From: AP-15 sp963750195
Lineage (GTDB): Bacteria > Pseudomonadota > Alphaproteobacteria > ATCC43930 > CGMCC-115725
Direction: 5' to 3'
DNA length: 64,000 nt
NCBI GenBank assembly: GCA_963750195.1
Contig: CAVVPS010000007.1
Coordinates: forward strand, 1 to 64,000
A model generated the notes under the pieces. That model ran no database searches, was not told where the DNA came from, and saw only the letters and a list, made by a program, of their open reading frames with translations. Positions 46,661 through 55,096 of the stretch are shown piece after piece. The translations under genes were made by a program, and so were the position numbers. Numbering within the stretch: the first letter of the stretch is position 1; each line of letters starts with the position of its first letter.

Positions 46661-47628
46661 TGATGGACGGCTCGCATTTCGCCTTTCACGACCTGGCCCC
46701 GGGCGAAGAGAGCTTTCGCGACGCCGTGCTGAAGGGACTCAGCCGGGCCCGCAAGGCGATTCCCTGCAAGTTTTTCTATGATGCTCGCGGCTCGGCATTG
46801 TTCGAAGAGATCTGCCGCCTGCCCGAATATTACCCAACCCGCACCGAGATCGCGATCCTCGAGGAGAATGCGGGTGAGATTGCGGCGCAGATGGGCTCGC
46901 GTGCTCGGATCATCGAGTTCGGCAGCGGGGCGAGCCACAAGGCACGCATCTTGCTCCAGGCGCTCGATCGCCCGGCCGCCTATGTGCCGGTCGACATTTC
47001 GCGCGATCACCTGCGCGACGCTGCCGCCTCGCTCGCCGAGGATTTTCCCGAACTGCCGGTGATTGCCGTCTGCGCCGACTACACCCACCCGTTCGGGCTG
47101 CCGCCCTTGCCCGGGCCGAGCGGCAAGCGGGTCGGGTTTTTCCCAGGCTCGACGATCGGCAATTTCGAGCCCGGTGCCGCGGAGGATTTTCTTGTCAACT
47201 GCGCCGGCATTCTCGGCTCGGGCGGCGAGATGCTAATCGGCGTCGATCTGAAAAAGGACGGCTCGGTCCTCGACGCCGCTTACAACGATCGGGCAGGGGT
47301 GACCGCCGCCTTTAACCTCAATCTTCTCGGGCGGATCAACCGTGAGCTGGACGGCGATCTCGATCTCGATTTTTTTGAGCATTTCGCCTTTTATAACGGA
47401 GCCGAGGGGCGGGTCGAAATCTATGTCCGCAGCCTCGCAGACCAGGAAGCGGCCATCGCCGGCCGACGCTTCGCGTTTGCCGCAGACGAATTGATCCATA
47501 CCGAATATTCGTACAAATACGCGGTGCCGGAGTTTCGCGCATTAGCCGCGCGCGCGGGATTCCGCCCCGTCGACACCTGGACAGATCCGGCCGAATTATT
47601 CAGCGTACACTATTTCCGGCTCCGCTGA
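46660..47628 (+). CDS. egtD: L-histidine N-alpha-methyltransferase EgtD
   Basis: A 322-residue SAM-dependent enzyme that trimethylates histidine, the first step of ergothioneine synthesis. Start ATG 46660 overlaps the egtB stop. Landmarks: KAIPCKFFYDARGSALFEEI, LPEYYPTRTE, IEFGSGASHKARILL (SAM site), VPVDISRDHL, FFPGSTIGNF, and IHTEYSYKY near the end. EgtB and EgtD are enough to define the pathway; EgtE-like lyase is not seen nearby. Confidence 0.94.
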   Translation: MMDGSHFAFHDLAPGEESFRDAVLKGLSRARKAIPCKFFYDARGSALFEEICRLPEYYPTRTEIAILEENAGEIAAQMGSRARIIEFGSGASHKARILLQALDRPAAYVPVDISRDHLRDAAASLAEDFPELPVIAVCADYTHPFGLPPLPGPSGKRVGFFPGSTIGNFEPGAAEDFLVNCAGILGSGGEMLIGVDLKKDGSVLDAAYNDRAGVTAAFNLNLLGRINRELDGDLDLDFFEHFAFYNGAEGRVEIYVRSLADQEAAIAGRRFAFAADELIHTEYSYKYAVPEFRALAARAGFRPVDTWTDPAELFSVHYFRLR

Positions 47629-47636
47629 ACCGCTTG

Positions 47637-48191
47637 TCACGTTTTGGGCTCTCGGCCCTCATTGGAGACGGCGGCGAGAAAGCCCGGCAAGTCGCGCCAA
47701 CCATAAGCGATCGCTTCGACCAGGCTGCCGCCGATGGGGATCGCCTTGCGGCTCGCTTGATGACCGCCGAGCCGTTCGTAAAAGAATCGGCTCGGATTAT
47801 CGCGCAGCACCCAGACGATCGCGGCATCGAGGCCGGATGCAACCAAGCGCCGAAACACTGCGATCAACAGTCGGCGGCCGATTCCCTGGTTCTGCTGGTC
47901 GGGCGCCACGTAGAGCGTGAATACCTCGCCGGGAAAGTGCCGCTCGCTGCGGCTCGGTCCGCAACTGCCGAAGCCCAAGATCATGCCCGCGGCATCGAGC
48001 GCAACGCGCACGTCGCGGGGCTCGCGCAGGATCGCCATGCGCCAGCCGATCTCGCGCCGGCGCTCGGATAGCCCGACGAGATACGAGGCCGACAGCACAC
48101 CCGCGTAGGTCGTGCGCCAGGTCTCGACATCGAGCTGGGCGATACCGCGTGCGTCTCCAGGACGCGCCGGGCGGATCGTGATCTCGTCCAT
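47637..48191 (-). CDS. GNAT-family N-acetyltransferase
   Basis: A 184-residue single GNAT domain. N-terminal IRPARPGDARGI, then the acetyl-CoA loop in YVAPDQQNQGIGRRLL, and the later VLRDNPSRFFYERLGG segment. It faces egtD tail to tail, eight bases apart. Substrate unknown; relatives acetylate small amines, antibiotics or protein N-termini. Confidence 0.88.
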   Translation of the reverse strand: MDEITIRPARPGDARGIAQLDVETWRTTYAGVLSASYLVGLSERRREIGWRMAILREPRDVRVALDAAGMILGFGSCGPSRSERHFPGEVFTLYVAPDQQNQGIGRRLLIAVFRRLVASGLDAAIVWVLRDNPSRFFYERLGGHQASRKAIPIGGSLVEAIAYGWRDLPGFLAAVSNEGREPKT

Positions 48192-48294
48192 CGCCCCGCA
48201 TTTTGCCTTGTTTCGCCGGCCGGGGGGAGAGCCATGTGTGTGGGCGCTCTATCTGCTAGTATTGAGAAGATACCGTTGCATCGAGAGCGCCATA

Positions 48295-48610
48295 GTGCCC
48301 AGCGATTATTTCCTGACCCTCTCGCGCTATGATGCATGGGCCAACCGACGCCTCTATCGAGCCTGTGGGCGGTTGAGCGAGAGCGAATATCTGCGCGACC
48401 GGCGTCTCGGCCTTCGGCTCGCTTCATGCCACGTCGAACCACATCCTGGTTGCTGACCGGGTCTGGCTCGCGCGGATCGGGCATATGTTCAACCGTCAGG
48501 CGCATTGTCGCGGCAAGGCAAGCGCGTTGCTAGCACAGACCGAGGTACCGCCGCCACCGCTCGACCTAATCCGCTTCGTCCGGCAAGAAGAAGGCGCAGC
48601 CGCCTGCTAA
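48295..48610 (+). pseudogene. DinB-family protein, frameshifted and short
   Basis: From GTG 48295 the first frame gives SDYFLTLSRYDAWANRRLY, the usual DinB-fold start, through LSESEYLRD, then derails. The adjacent frame supplies FGSLHATSNHILVADRVWLARI, which holds the metal-site histidines. One surplus base near 48409 joins them. The joined protein (about 104 residues) still lacks the C-terminal half of the four-helix fold (normally about 160-170 residues), so beyond the frameshift the gene looks truncated. DinB proteins are small metal-binding proteins, some being thiol-dependent transferases. Confidence 0.65.
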
Positions 48611-48633
48611 CGTTTTGGAGTTTGTTCGACGAA

Positions 48634-49221
48634 ATGTTTATGATGCGACCTATGACGAGATCTTGGCGAACCCGGGTCAGCCTGCTGATTATAGTGATGC
48701 TTTCGCTCGCGCCGCCGGCGCGCGCGCAAACCGAGAAGAAGCACCCAGCGACGAAGCATCCGCCCGCCACAACCCCGGCGCATCGGATCGGTGGCGTCGG
48801 AGCGTGGAATGCCTATTTCTACAAGGGGAAATCCGGGCGGGTTTGCTATCTCGCCGGTGCGCCGCAGAAAATCGAACCGGCAAAGATTAAGCATAATCCG
48901 CCGGCGGCGACGGTTACCCATCGTCCGGAGGAGAACGTCTTCAATGTCGTGAACTTTGACGAGGGCTATCTGCTGAAGGAGGGCAGCGCCGCGTCGGTCG
49001 ATGTCGACGGCACTACTTTCGATCTGTTCACCAAGGGCGATGGCGCTTGGTCGCGCACCTCCGATCTCGATAAGGCGATTGTCGAAGCAATGGCGAAGGG
49101 CAAGCAGGCGATCGTCAAGAGCATCTCGCAAAAGGGATCGCCAACAACTCAAACCTATTCTCTCGCCGGCTTTGCTCAGACCTTGGCCTTGATCGACAAG
49201 GCCTGCGACGTCAAGCGCTAG
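48634..49221 (+). CDS. IalB-like periplasmic protein
   Basis: A 195-residue exported protein with a signal peptide (TRSWRTRVSLLIIVMLSLAPPARAQ) and a basic, Pro-rich linker. The mature part shows GAWNAYFY, VCYLAGAPQKIEP, HRPEENVFNVVNF, GYLLKEGS, FDLFTKGDGAW and TYSLAGFAQTLALID, matching the invasion-associated locus B family (periplasmic, widespread in alphaproteobacteria including non-pathogens). Start at ATG 48634 behind TTTGGAG; further in-frame ATGs at 48640, 48643 and 48652 are possible. Confidence 0.8.
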   Translation: MFMMRPMTRSWRTRVSLLIIVMLSLAPPARAQTEKKHPATKHPPATTPAHRIGGVGAWNAYFYKGKSGRVCYLAGAPQKIEPAKIKHNPPAATVTHRPEENVFNVVNFDEGYLLKEGSAASVDVDGTTFDLFTKGDGAWSRTSDLDKAIVEAMAKGKQAIVKSISQKGSPTTQTYSLAGFAQTLALIDKACDVKR

Positions 49222-49256
49222 TGATCTGGCGTCCCAGCTACTGCCTACATTTGCGG

Positions 49257-50379
49257 ATGATGTCGAGCGAGATCCCGATTACCAATCAGCGCCGCAACCT
49301 CGTCGGGGTCGGGCGCGAAGGCTTGGCGGCCGAGATGGTCGAGTTCGGCGCTGAACCGTTTCGTGCGCGTCAGCTGTGGCACTGGATCTATCATCGCGGC
49401 GCCACCGATTTTGCGCAGATGACCTCGCTGTCGAAGGTGTTTCGCGACCGCCTCGCCGAGCGTTACGAACTGCGCCGGCCGGCGGTGTCGCACGCTCTCG
49501 CCTCGGTCGATGGCACGCGCAAATGGCTGCTGCGCTTTGCCGACGGGCAGGAGGTCGAGACCGTCCACATTCCTGAGGAGGATCGCGGTACGCTTGTGCG
49601 TTTCCTCGCAGGTCGGCTGCACCTTGAACTGCACCTTCTGCCACACCGGGACCCAGCTGCTGGTGCGTAATCTCGGGGCGGCGGAGATCGTCGGGCAGGT
49701 CATGGTCGCGCGCGATGCGCTGGGCGAATGGCCGTCGCCGCGGGACGATCGGCAACTCACCAACATCGTCCTGATGGGCATGGGCGAGCCGCTCTACAAT
49801 TATGATGCTGTCGCAGCGGCGATGAAGATCGTCATGGATGCCGAGGGCCTATCGATCTCGCGCCGCAAGATCACCCTGTCGACCGCCGGGGTGGTGCCGA
49901 TGATCCGAAGCTGTGGCGCCGAACTCGCGGTCAACCTCGCCATTTCGCTGCACGCGGTGCGCGACGACGTTCGCGACCAACTCGTGCCGCTCAACCGTAA
50001 ATATCCCATCGCCGAATTGCTCGAGGCGTGCCGCACCTATCCGGGCAGCAGCAACGCGCGGCGAATCACCTTTGAGTACGTGATGCTGAAGGGCGTCAAC
50101 GATAGCCCGGCCGAGGCGCGCGAGCTGGTGCGGCTATTGGCCGGCATCCCCGCCAAAGTCAATCTGATCCCGTTCAATCCCTGGCCCGGCGCTCCTTACG
50201 AGTGCTCGACCGACGCGGCGATCGCGGCGTTTTCCGAGATTGTTTTCGCCGCCGGCTATTCCGCCCCTGTGCGCACCCCGCGCGGCCGCGACATTCTCGC
50301 CGCCTGCGGCCAGCTCAAATCGGCGAGCGTCAGGTTCCGCCGCAGCGAGCGCGAGCGCATGGCGCTGCCCGCCGCCTGA
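49257..50379 (+). pseudogene. rlmN: 23S rRNA/tRNA adenine-C2 methyltransferase RlmN, split by a one-base frameshift
   Basis: ATG 49257 opens the first frame, with FGAEPFRARQLWHWIYHRG, SLSKVFRDRLAE, LRFADGQEVETVHIPEEDRGTL, then derails. The next frame continues CVSSQVGCTLNCTFCHTGTQ, carrying the radical SAM CXXXCXXC cluster site, and runs through VLMGMGEPLYNYD, SLHAVRDDVRDQLVP, YVMLKGVND and the C-terminal cysteine in ILAACGQL. One surplus base near 49594; 1123 bases is 3n+1, giving about 373 residues. RlmN modifies A2503 of 23S rRNA and A37 of some tRNAs. A sequence error seems likelier than true loss. Confidence 0.9.
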
Positions 50380-50404
50380 CCTCTCGCTAATTCAGCCTGC
50401 GCGC

Positions 50405-51298
50405 GTGTTCTATTCGTTCCTCGGATGTGCGCTTGCCGCCTATGGCGGCATCGTCGGCGGGCTTTATCAATTCCAGCGCCGGCTTCTCTTTCGCCCCAAC
50501 AGGACCCGACCCAGGCTTGAGGATCTGGAGCTGTTAGGCGTGCGTGAGGTGGTGCTGACGACCTCCGACGGCCTCTCGCTCTTTTCATGGTATCTACCGC
50601 CCGGCAGTGGCCGCCCAGTGATCGCCTATTTTCACGGCAATGGCGGGCATATCGGTTATCGCGCCGAGCGCTTGCGTCGTTTTGCGCGCGATGGCTACGG
50701 GGTGCTTTTAGCGGAGTATCGCGGCTATGCCGGCAACCCTGGAACGCCCTGCGAAGCCGGATTATACGCCGATGCCGAGGCGGCTATTGATTTCCTCGGC
50801 CGTCAAGCGATCACGCCGAATCGGATCATGCTGTGGGGCGAGTCGCTCGGATCCGGTCTCGCCGTTTATCTGGCCACACGCCACGCAGTCGCGGGGGTGA
50901 TCCTCGAAGCCGCCTTCACCAGCATCGCCGCTGCCGCACAGCGCCGCTATCCCTTTGTACCCGTCCGCCGTCTGGTCCGCGACCGGTTCGACTCGCTGTC
51001 GCGGATCGGTCGGGTAAGGGCGCCGCTGCTGGTCCTGCATGGCGAGCGCGACATGATTGTTCCGGTCCGCCACGGCCGCGTACTGCTGGAGGCGGCATCG
51101 GCGCCGAAAGAGGGCTGGTTTGCACCCCGCGCCGGGCACCAAAACCTCGCGCAGTTCGGCGCGCTCGACGCTGCCATCGCCTTTATCGAGCGGCGGACTT
51201 CCCGGACCGCCGGAACTCGTTGCCGCAGACGAGAATTTCGTCGATTAGTGTGCGGCGTGGTCGATGGAGTGGGGACAGGGCGATGTCCGATGCGGTAA
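50405..51298 (+). CDS. alpha/beta hydrolase with N-terminal membrane segment (BEM46-like)
   Basis: A protein of up to 297 residues from GTG 50405. One N-terminal hydrophobic segment (FLGCALAAYGGIVGGLY) precedes FQRRLLFRPN. The fold is intact: oxyanion HGNGGH, nucleophile elbow GESLGSG, acid DMIVPVRHG in LHGERDMIVP, and final His in GHQN. The normal end falls near FIERR at about 51196. The remaining about 35 residues in this frame run into argG. The neighbouring frame instead ends LPGPPELVAADENFVD at 51248, 35 bases before argG, suggesting one surplus base near 51197. Substrate unknown. Confidence 0.85.
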   Translation: MFYSFLGCALAAYGGIVGGLYQFQRRLLFRPNRTRPRLEDLELLGVREVVLTTSDGLSLFSWYLPPGSGRPVIAYFHGNGGHIGYRAERLRRFARDGYGVLLAEYRGYAGNPGTPCEAGLYADAEAAIDFLGRQAITPNRIMLWGESLGSGLAVYLATRHAVAGVILEAAFTSIAAAAQRRYPFVPVRRLVRDRFDSLSRIGRVRAPLLVLHGERDMIVPVRHGRVLLEAASAPKEGWFAPRAGHQNLAQFGALDAAIAFIERRTSRTAGTRCRRREFRRLVCGVVDGVGTGRCPMR

Positions 51299-52491
51299 AA
51301 AAAGTCGTGCTCGCCTATTCGGGCGGGCTCGATACCTCGGTGATCCTGCGCTGGCTGCAGGAAACCTATCGCTGCGAGGTCGTGACCTTCACCGCCGATC
51401 TCGGCCAGGGCGAGGAGCTGGAGCCGGCGCGCAAAAAGGCCGAGTTGCTCGGCGCCGCGAAAATCTTCGTCGACGATTTGCGCGAGGAGTTCGTCCGCGA
51501 TTTTGTTTTCCCGATGTTTCGCGCCAACGCGCTCTACGAGGGCGCCTATCTGCTCGGCACCTCCATCGCCCGGCCGTTGATCGCCAAACGCCAGATCGAG
51601 ATTGCTCGCGAGGTCGGCGCCGACGCCGTCGCCCACGGCGCCACCGGCAAAGGTAACGACCAGGTCCGCTTCGAACTCGGCTATTACGCGCTGGCCCCGG
51701 ACATCAAGGTCATTGCCCCATGGCGCGAATGGGACCTGACCTCGCGCACGCGCCTCCTCGACTATGCCGATCGGCACCAGATCCCAATCGCCCGCGACAA
51801 GCGCGGCGAGGCGCCGTTTTCGGTCGACGCCAACCTGTTGCACGTCTCGGCCGAGGGCAAGGCGCTCGAAGATCCTTGGGCCGAGCCCGAGGAATTCGTT
51901 TATAGCCGCACGGCGGCTCCCGAGGCCGCGCCCGGCACGCCCCAATATGTCGAGATCACTTTTGAACGCGGCGATCCGGTCGCGGTCGACGGCGAGCGGC
52001 TCTCGCCCGCGGGGTTGCTCACACGCTTGAACGCGCTCGGAGGTCGGCACGGGATCGGCCGGCTCGATCTGGTCGAGAACCGGTTTGTCGGCATGAAGTC
52101 GCGCGGGGTCTACGAAACGCCCGGCGGCACGATCCTGTTGGCGGCGCATCGCGGCATCGAAAGCCTGACTCTCGATCGTGGCGCGGCGCATCTGAAGGAC
52201 GAGCTGATGCCGCGCTACGCCGAGCTGATCTACAACGGTTTCTGGTTCTCGCCCGAGCGCCAGATGCTGCAGGCGCTGATCGACAAGAGCCAGGAACATG
52301 TCGAGGGCGTCGTGCGCCTGAGACTTTACAAGGGCTCGGTCAGCGTCGTCGGTCGAAAATCGCCGAAGAGCCTCTACAGCCAAGCCCATGTGACCTTTGA
52401 AGAAGACGCGGTCTACGACCAGCGCGACGCCGAAGGCTTTATCAAATTGAACGCGTTGCGCCTGCGCCTTGCCGCCCGCCGCGGTCGCTGA
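51283..52491 (+). CDS. argG: argininosuccinate synthase
   Basis: A 402-residue cytosolic enzyme joining citrulline and aspartate with ATP in arginine synthesis. The N-terminus KKVVLAYSGGLDTSVILRWL contains the PP-loop; later FTADLGQGEEL, GTSIARPLIAKRQIEIA, AHGATGKGNDQVRFE, SREAPFSVD-like KRGEAPFSVDANLL, and PGGTILLAAHRGIES. The length is normal. Other arginine genes are not nearby; it is followed by an unrelated minus-strand cluster. Confidence 0.96.
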   Translation: MSDAVKKVVLAYSGGLDTSVILRWLQETYRCEVVTFTADLGQGEELEPARKKAELLGAAKIFVDDLREEFVRDFVFPMFRANALYEGAYLLGTSIARPLIAKRQIEIAREVGADAVAHGATGKGNDQVRFELGYYALAPDIKVIAPWREWDLTSRTRLLDYADRHQIPIARDKRGEAPFSVDANLLHVSAEGKALEDPWAEPEEFVYSRTAAPEAAPGTPQYVEITFERGDPVAVDGERLSPAGLLTRLNALGGRHGIGRLDLVENRFVGMKSRGVYETPGGTILLAAHRGIESLTLDRGAAHLKDELMPRYAELIYNGFWFSPERQMLQALIDKSQEHVEGVVRLRLYKGSVSVVGRKSPKSLYSQAHVTFEEDAVYDQRDAEGFIKLNALRLRLAARRGR

Positions 52492-52527
52492 CCGCTTAGG
52501 ACCGCCCAAGGTTTAGGCAAATAGTGT

Positions 52528-53334
52528 TCAGCTGAGGCGGCGCTGGGCGTCGAGCCAGCCGAGCATGATCCGGTTGAAGGCGTCGGGGGCCTCGACATTG
52601 GGGAAATGGCGCATCCCGGCGATCTCCTCATAGCGGGCGCCGGGGACGAGGCCGGCGAGGCGGCGGTTTTCGGCTGCGGGCGTGCCGGCGTCGTGCTCGC
52701 CGCAGACGACCAGCACCGGGAGCGTCAGCGAGGGCAGCCGCGCCTCAAAATCGAAATCGAGGATTGCGGCCGAGCAGCCGAGATAGCCGGCCGGGGTCGT
52801 GCCGACGACGGTGTCTCGCAATTGCTTCCAACGGCCGGGGTTCTTAGCCTGGAAGGCGGGGCTCAAATAGCGGTCCATGCTGGCCTCGGCGATCGGCTCC
52901 AATGAGTGCGCCTCCCGCACCGCTTTGATGCGCGGCGCCCAGATGTCGGCCGCACCGGGCGGGCTCGCCGGCAGAGTGTCGCACCACAGCGCCGAAATCA
53001 GCTTTTGTCGGTACTCCAGCGCGAAGGCCTGGCCGATCATCCCGCCGATCGACAGCCCGATGTAATGCACCCGCGCGAAGCCGAGCGCGTCCAGTACGCT
53101 CGCGACGTCGCCGGCGAGCTGGCTCATCGTATAGTCGCCGGCTACCGGGTCGCTGCCGCCATGCCCGCGCATGTCGAGCCGAAGCACGCGGAACCCCGCC
53201 TGCAACAGGGCCGGCACTTGCTCGGCCCAGCTGCCGCCGTCGGAAGCTAAAGAATGGGTAATGCAGACGACCGGGGCATCTTCGGGGCCGGCGAGATCGT
53301 AGTAGAGGCGGCGCCCTGCGAGCGGCAGTAGCAT
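52528..53334 (-). CDS. alpha/beta hydrolase, 3-oxoadipate enol-lactonase-like
   Basis: A 268-residue cytosolic alpha/beta hydrolase. Oxyanion region THSLASDGGSW, RLDMRGHGGSDP, nucleophile elbow GLSIGGMIGQ, acid in VVCGEHDAGTP, and final His in MRHFPNVEAPDAFN. This set matches PcaD, which opens 3-oxoadipate enol-lactone in the protocatechuate pathway. No other pca genes are beside it, so the specific role is unproven. Confidence 0.8.
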   Translation of the reverse strand: MLLPLAGRRLYYDLAGPEDAPVVCITHSLASDGGSWAEQVPALLQAGFRVLRLDMRGHGGSDPVAGDYTMSQLAGDVASVLDALGFARVHYIGLSIGGMIGQAFALEYRQKLISALWCDTLPASPPGAADIWAPRIKAVREAHSLEPIAEASMDRYLSPAFQAKNPGRWKQLRDTVVGTTPAGYLGCSAAILDFDFEARLPSLTLPVLVVCGEHDAGTPAAENRRLAGLVPGARYEEIAGMRHFPNVEAPDAFNRIMLGWLDAQRRLS

Positions 53335-53374
53335 GACAAATCCTCCATATCAAAGGCGAATGGGCGGTAGTACT

Positions 53375-54085
53375 CTAACCGTGTAGAGGCCAGGGAACCA
53401 TCACCGGCACCCCGGCAAAGATCGGGTGAGCGAGATAGAGGACGACGTAGAGCAATAGCGCTGCGACGGGCCGCAACACCCCGATGTCGCGCCAGCGCAG
53501 TTGCGTCCGCCCGGCGACGAGAGCGGCAAAGGGAATGTTCGAGGTGACATCGGCGAGTCGCTGCCAATGGCTGCCGAGGGCGAGCCGTTTTTTGCGGTCG
53601 ATCAGGACCGTGCCGCCGAAGGCCAAGGCGGCAATCAAGCCGAAGAACCACACCGAGGTGAGATCGCCGTTCGCAACCAGATGGCTCAGCGCCCACAGCC
53701 CGACCGCCCACATTACAGGATGGCGAGTTACTCGCAAGACACCGGGAGCCGGATCATCCGCTCTTGCCCACCGCTCCATGCCGACCGCGGTCGGATTGGC
53801 GGTCGTGTAGCCGGCGACCAACAGCAATGTCGCCAATGGCATGATCAGCACCGGGACAAACGCCGTCCACCGGGGCAGCACCCACAGCACGATGGCCGGC
53901 GCCCGCGCATAGGCCATCACGAACCAGGCGAAGGTCACTACTGCGGTCAGCGAGTAGACAAATAGAAACCCTTGCTCGCCAAGCTGATCGCGCAACGATC
54001 CGCGCAATCGCGTACTCGACAGCAGGGTGTGCGATCCGCAAAAGGCGACGCCGGCGACAGCGAGAGAGACCAGGGCATGGTCCAT
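53375..54085 (-). CDS. NnrU-family membrane protein
   Basis: A 236-residue inner-membrane protein with about six helices. The N-terminal FCGSHTLLSSTRLRGSLRDQLGEQGF and the central RVTRHPVMWAVGLWALSHLVANGD segment are the NnrU/methyltransferase-like (ICMT-type) signature. NnrU was found with denitrification genes but is often present without them, as here. Biochemical role unknown. Confidence 0.82.
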   Translation of the reverse strand: MDHALVSLAVAGVAFCGSHTLLSSTRLRGSLRDQLGEQGFLFVYSLTAVVTFAWFVMAYARAPAIVLWVLPRWTAFVPVLIMPLATLLLVAGYTTANPTAVGMERWARADDPAPGVLRVTRHPVMWAVGLWALSHLVANGDLTSVWFFGLIAALAFGGTVLIDRKKRLALGSHWQRLADVTSNIPFAALVAGRTQLRWRDIGVLRPVAALLLYVVLYLAHPIFAGVPVMVPWPLHG

Positions 54086-54101
54086 CCCCCCTCCCGCCGT
54101 C

Positions 54102-54431
54102 TCAGAGACCTGGCAAGGCCGCGATTAAAGCGCCGAGTTTGCCGGAGAGCTGCCGAGGATCGCCGGCGACGCTTACGATCTTGTGCCGGCTACTCGTGCC
54201 GGCGACGATTGCCAGGTCGCGGCGGGAAAGCTGCCAAACCCGGGCCAACAGCTGCAGCAACGCCTCGTTGGCGCGCCCGTCCTCGGGCGGCGCGGTGACC
54301 GAGGCTTTTACCACGCGCTTCCCCTCTGCCGTCGCGGCGACGCCAAGCACGCGGTCGGCCTTGGCCCGCGGCGTCAGGCGGACCGCCAGCTTAAGACCGT
54401 CGCGCGTCGGGGTCAGCGGACCATCAGGCAA
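54102..54431 (-). CDS. DUF167 (YggU) family protein
   Basis: A 109-residue soluble protein. The family motif is near the start (LAVRLTPRAKADRVLGV), with the conserved PPEDGRANEALLQLLA and SRRDLAIVAGTSSRHKIV segments. YggU genes sit next to yggT in many bacteria; function unknown. Overlaps the yggT gene by eight bases on the same strand. Confidence 0.9.
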   Translation of the reverse strand: MPDGPLTPTRDGLKLAVRLTPRAKADRVLGVAATAEGKRVVKASVTAPPEDGRANEALLQLLARVWQLSRRDLAIVAGTSSRHKIVSVAGDPRQLSGKLGALIAALPGL

Positions 54432-54702
54432 GGTATTCGAACATCAGGTTGCGGACGAAATACAGCAGCAGGATCAGGATCACTGGCGAGATGTCGATCC
54501 CCCCGAGATCAGGCAGTACGCGGCGGATCGGCCGCAGCACGGGCTCGGTGACGCGCCACAGAAAATCCCCGACCATCGCGACGACGCGGTTATGCCGGTT
54601 GACGACGCCAAACGCGACGAGCCAGCTCAGCACCGCCTGGATAATCAAGAGCCAGATGTAGATCGTGATCACGGTGTCGACGAGGTTCAGCAACGCATAC
54701 AT
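54424..54702 (-). CDS. YggT-family membrane protein
   Basis: A 92-residue protein with two hydrophobic helices (about 8-31 and 71-88) joined by a loop containing FLWRVTEPVLRPIRRVLPDLGGIDISP, the family signature. Linked to cell division or osmotic tolerance in some bacteria. It leads the yggT-yggU pair. Confidence 0.9.
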   Translation of the reverse strand: MYALLNLVDTVITIYIWLLIIQAVLSWLVAFGVVNRHNRVVAMVGDFLWRVTEPVLRPIRRVLPDLGGIDISPVILILLLYFVRNLMFEYLA

Positions 54703-54880
54703 CCGAACAAAACCTCGGCGGCAAATGACGCCGCGACCGTAGCGTTAGGCGTCGGGGTCCGCAAGCAGAGCAACGCGGCGCTCCTGGCCGAGAGGGCGGC
54801 CCAAGTGGGGCCGCGCTTGACAGGGAGGACCGCGCTCACCATAGTCCGCCGCGCCCGGCAGACTGTCCAAATCGCGCGAT

Positions 54881-54956
<76 letters not shown>

Positions 54957-55096
54957 ATCCGCGGGGCAATCGCAAGTGCGGGATAACGGAGTCCCTCATC
55001 CCCACCGCCGCCATGGCGATGCCCGGAGCGAAGTCCGCGCCGCGGACGAACCAGGCCGAAATCGCCTTGGCATAGCCGAGCGGCATTCGGACTGCG

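Noticed and set aside
49257..50379. Programmed +1 frameshifting in rlmN, msbA, ubiD and pmbA
   Set aside because: No shared slippery motif, stop codon context or Shine-Dalgarno-like stimulator at the sites; error is simpler.
50947..52509. A 520-residue minus-strand open frame opposite argG
   Set aside because: It is antisense to a clearly identified argG. GC-rich codons in one strand often leave the complementary frame open; no family motif or ribosome site.
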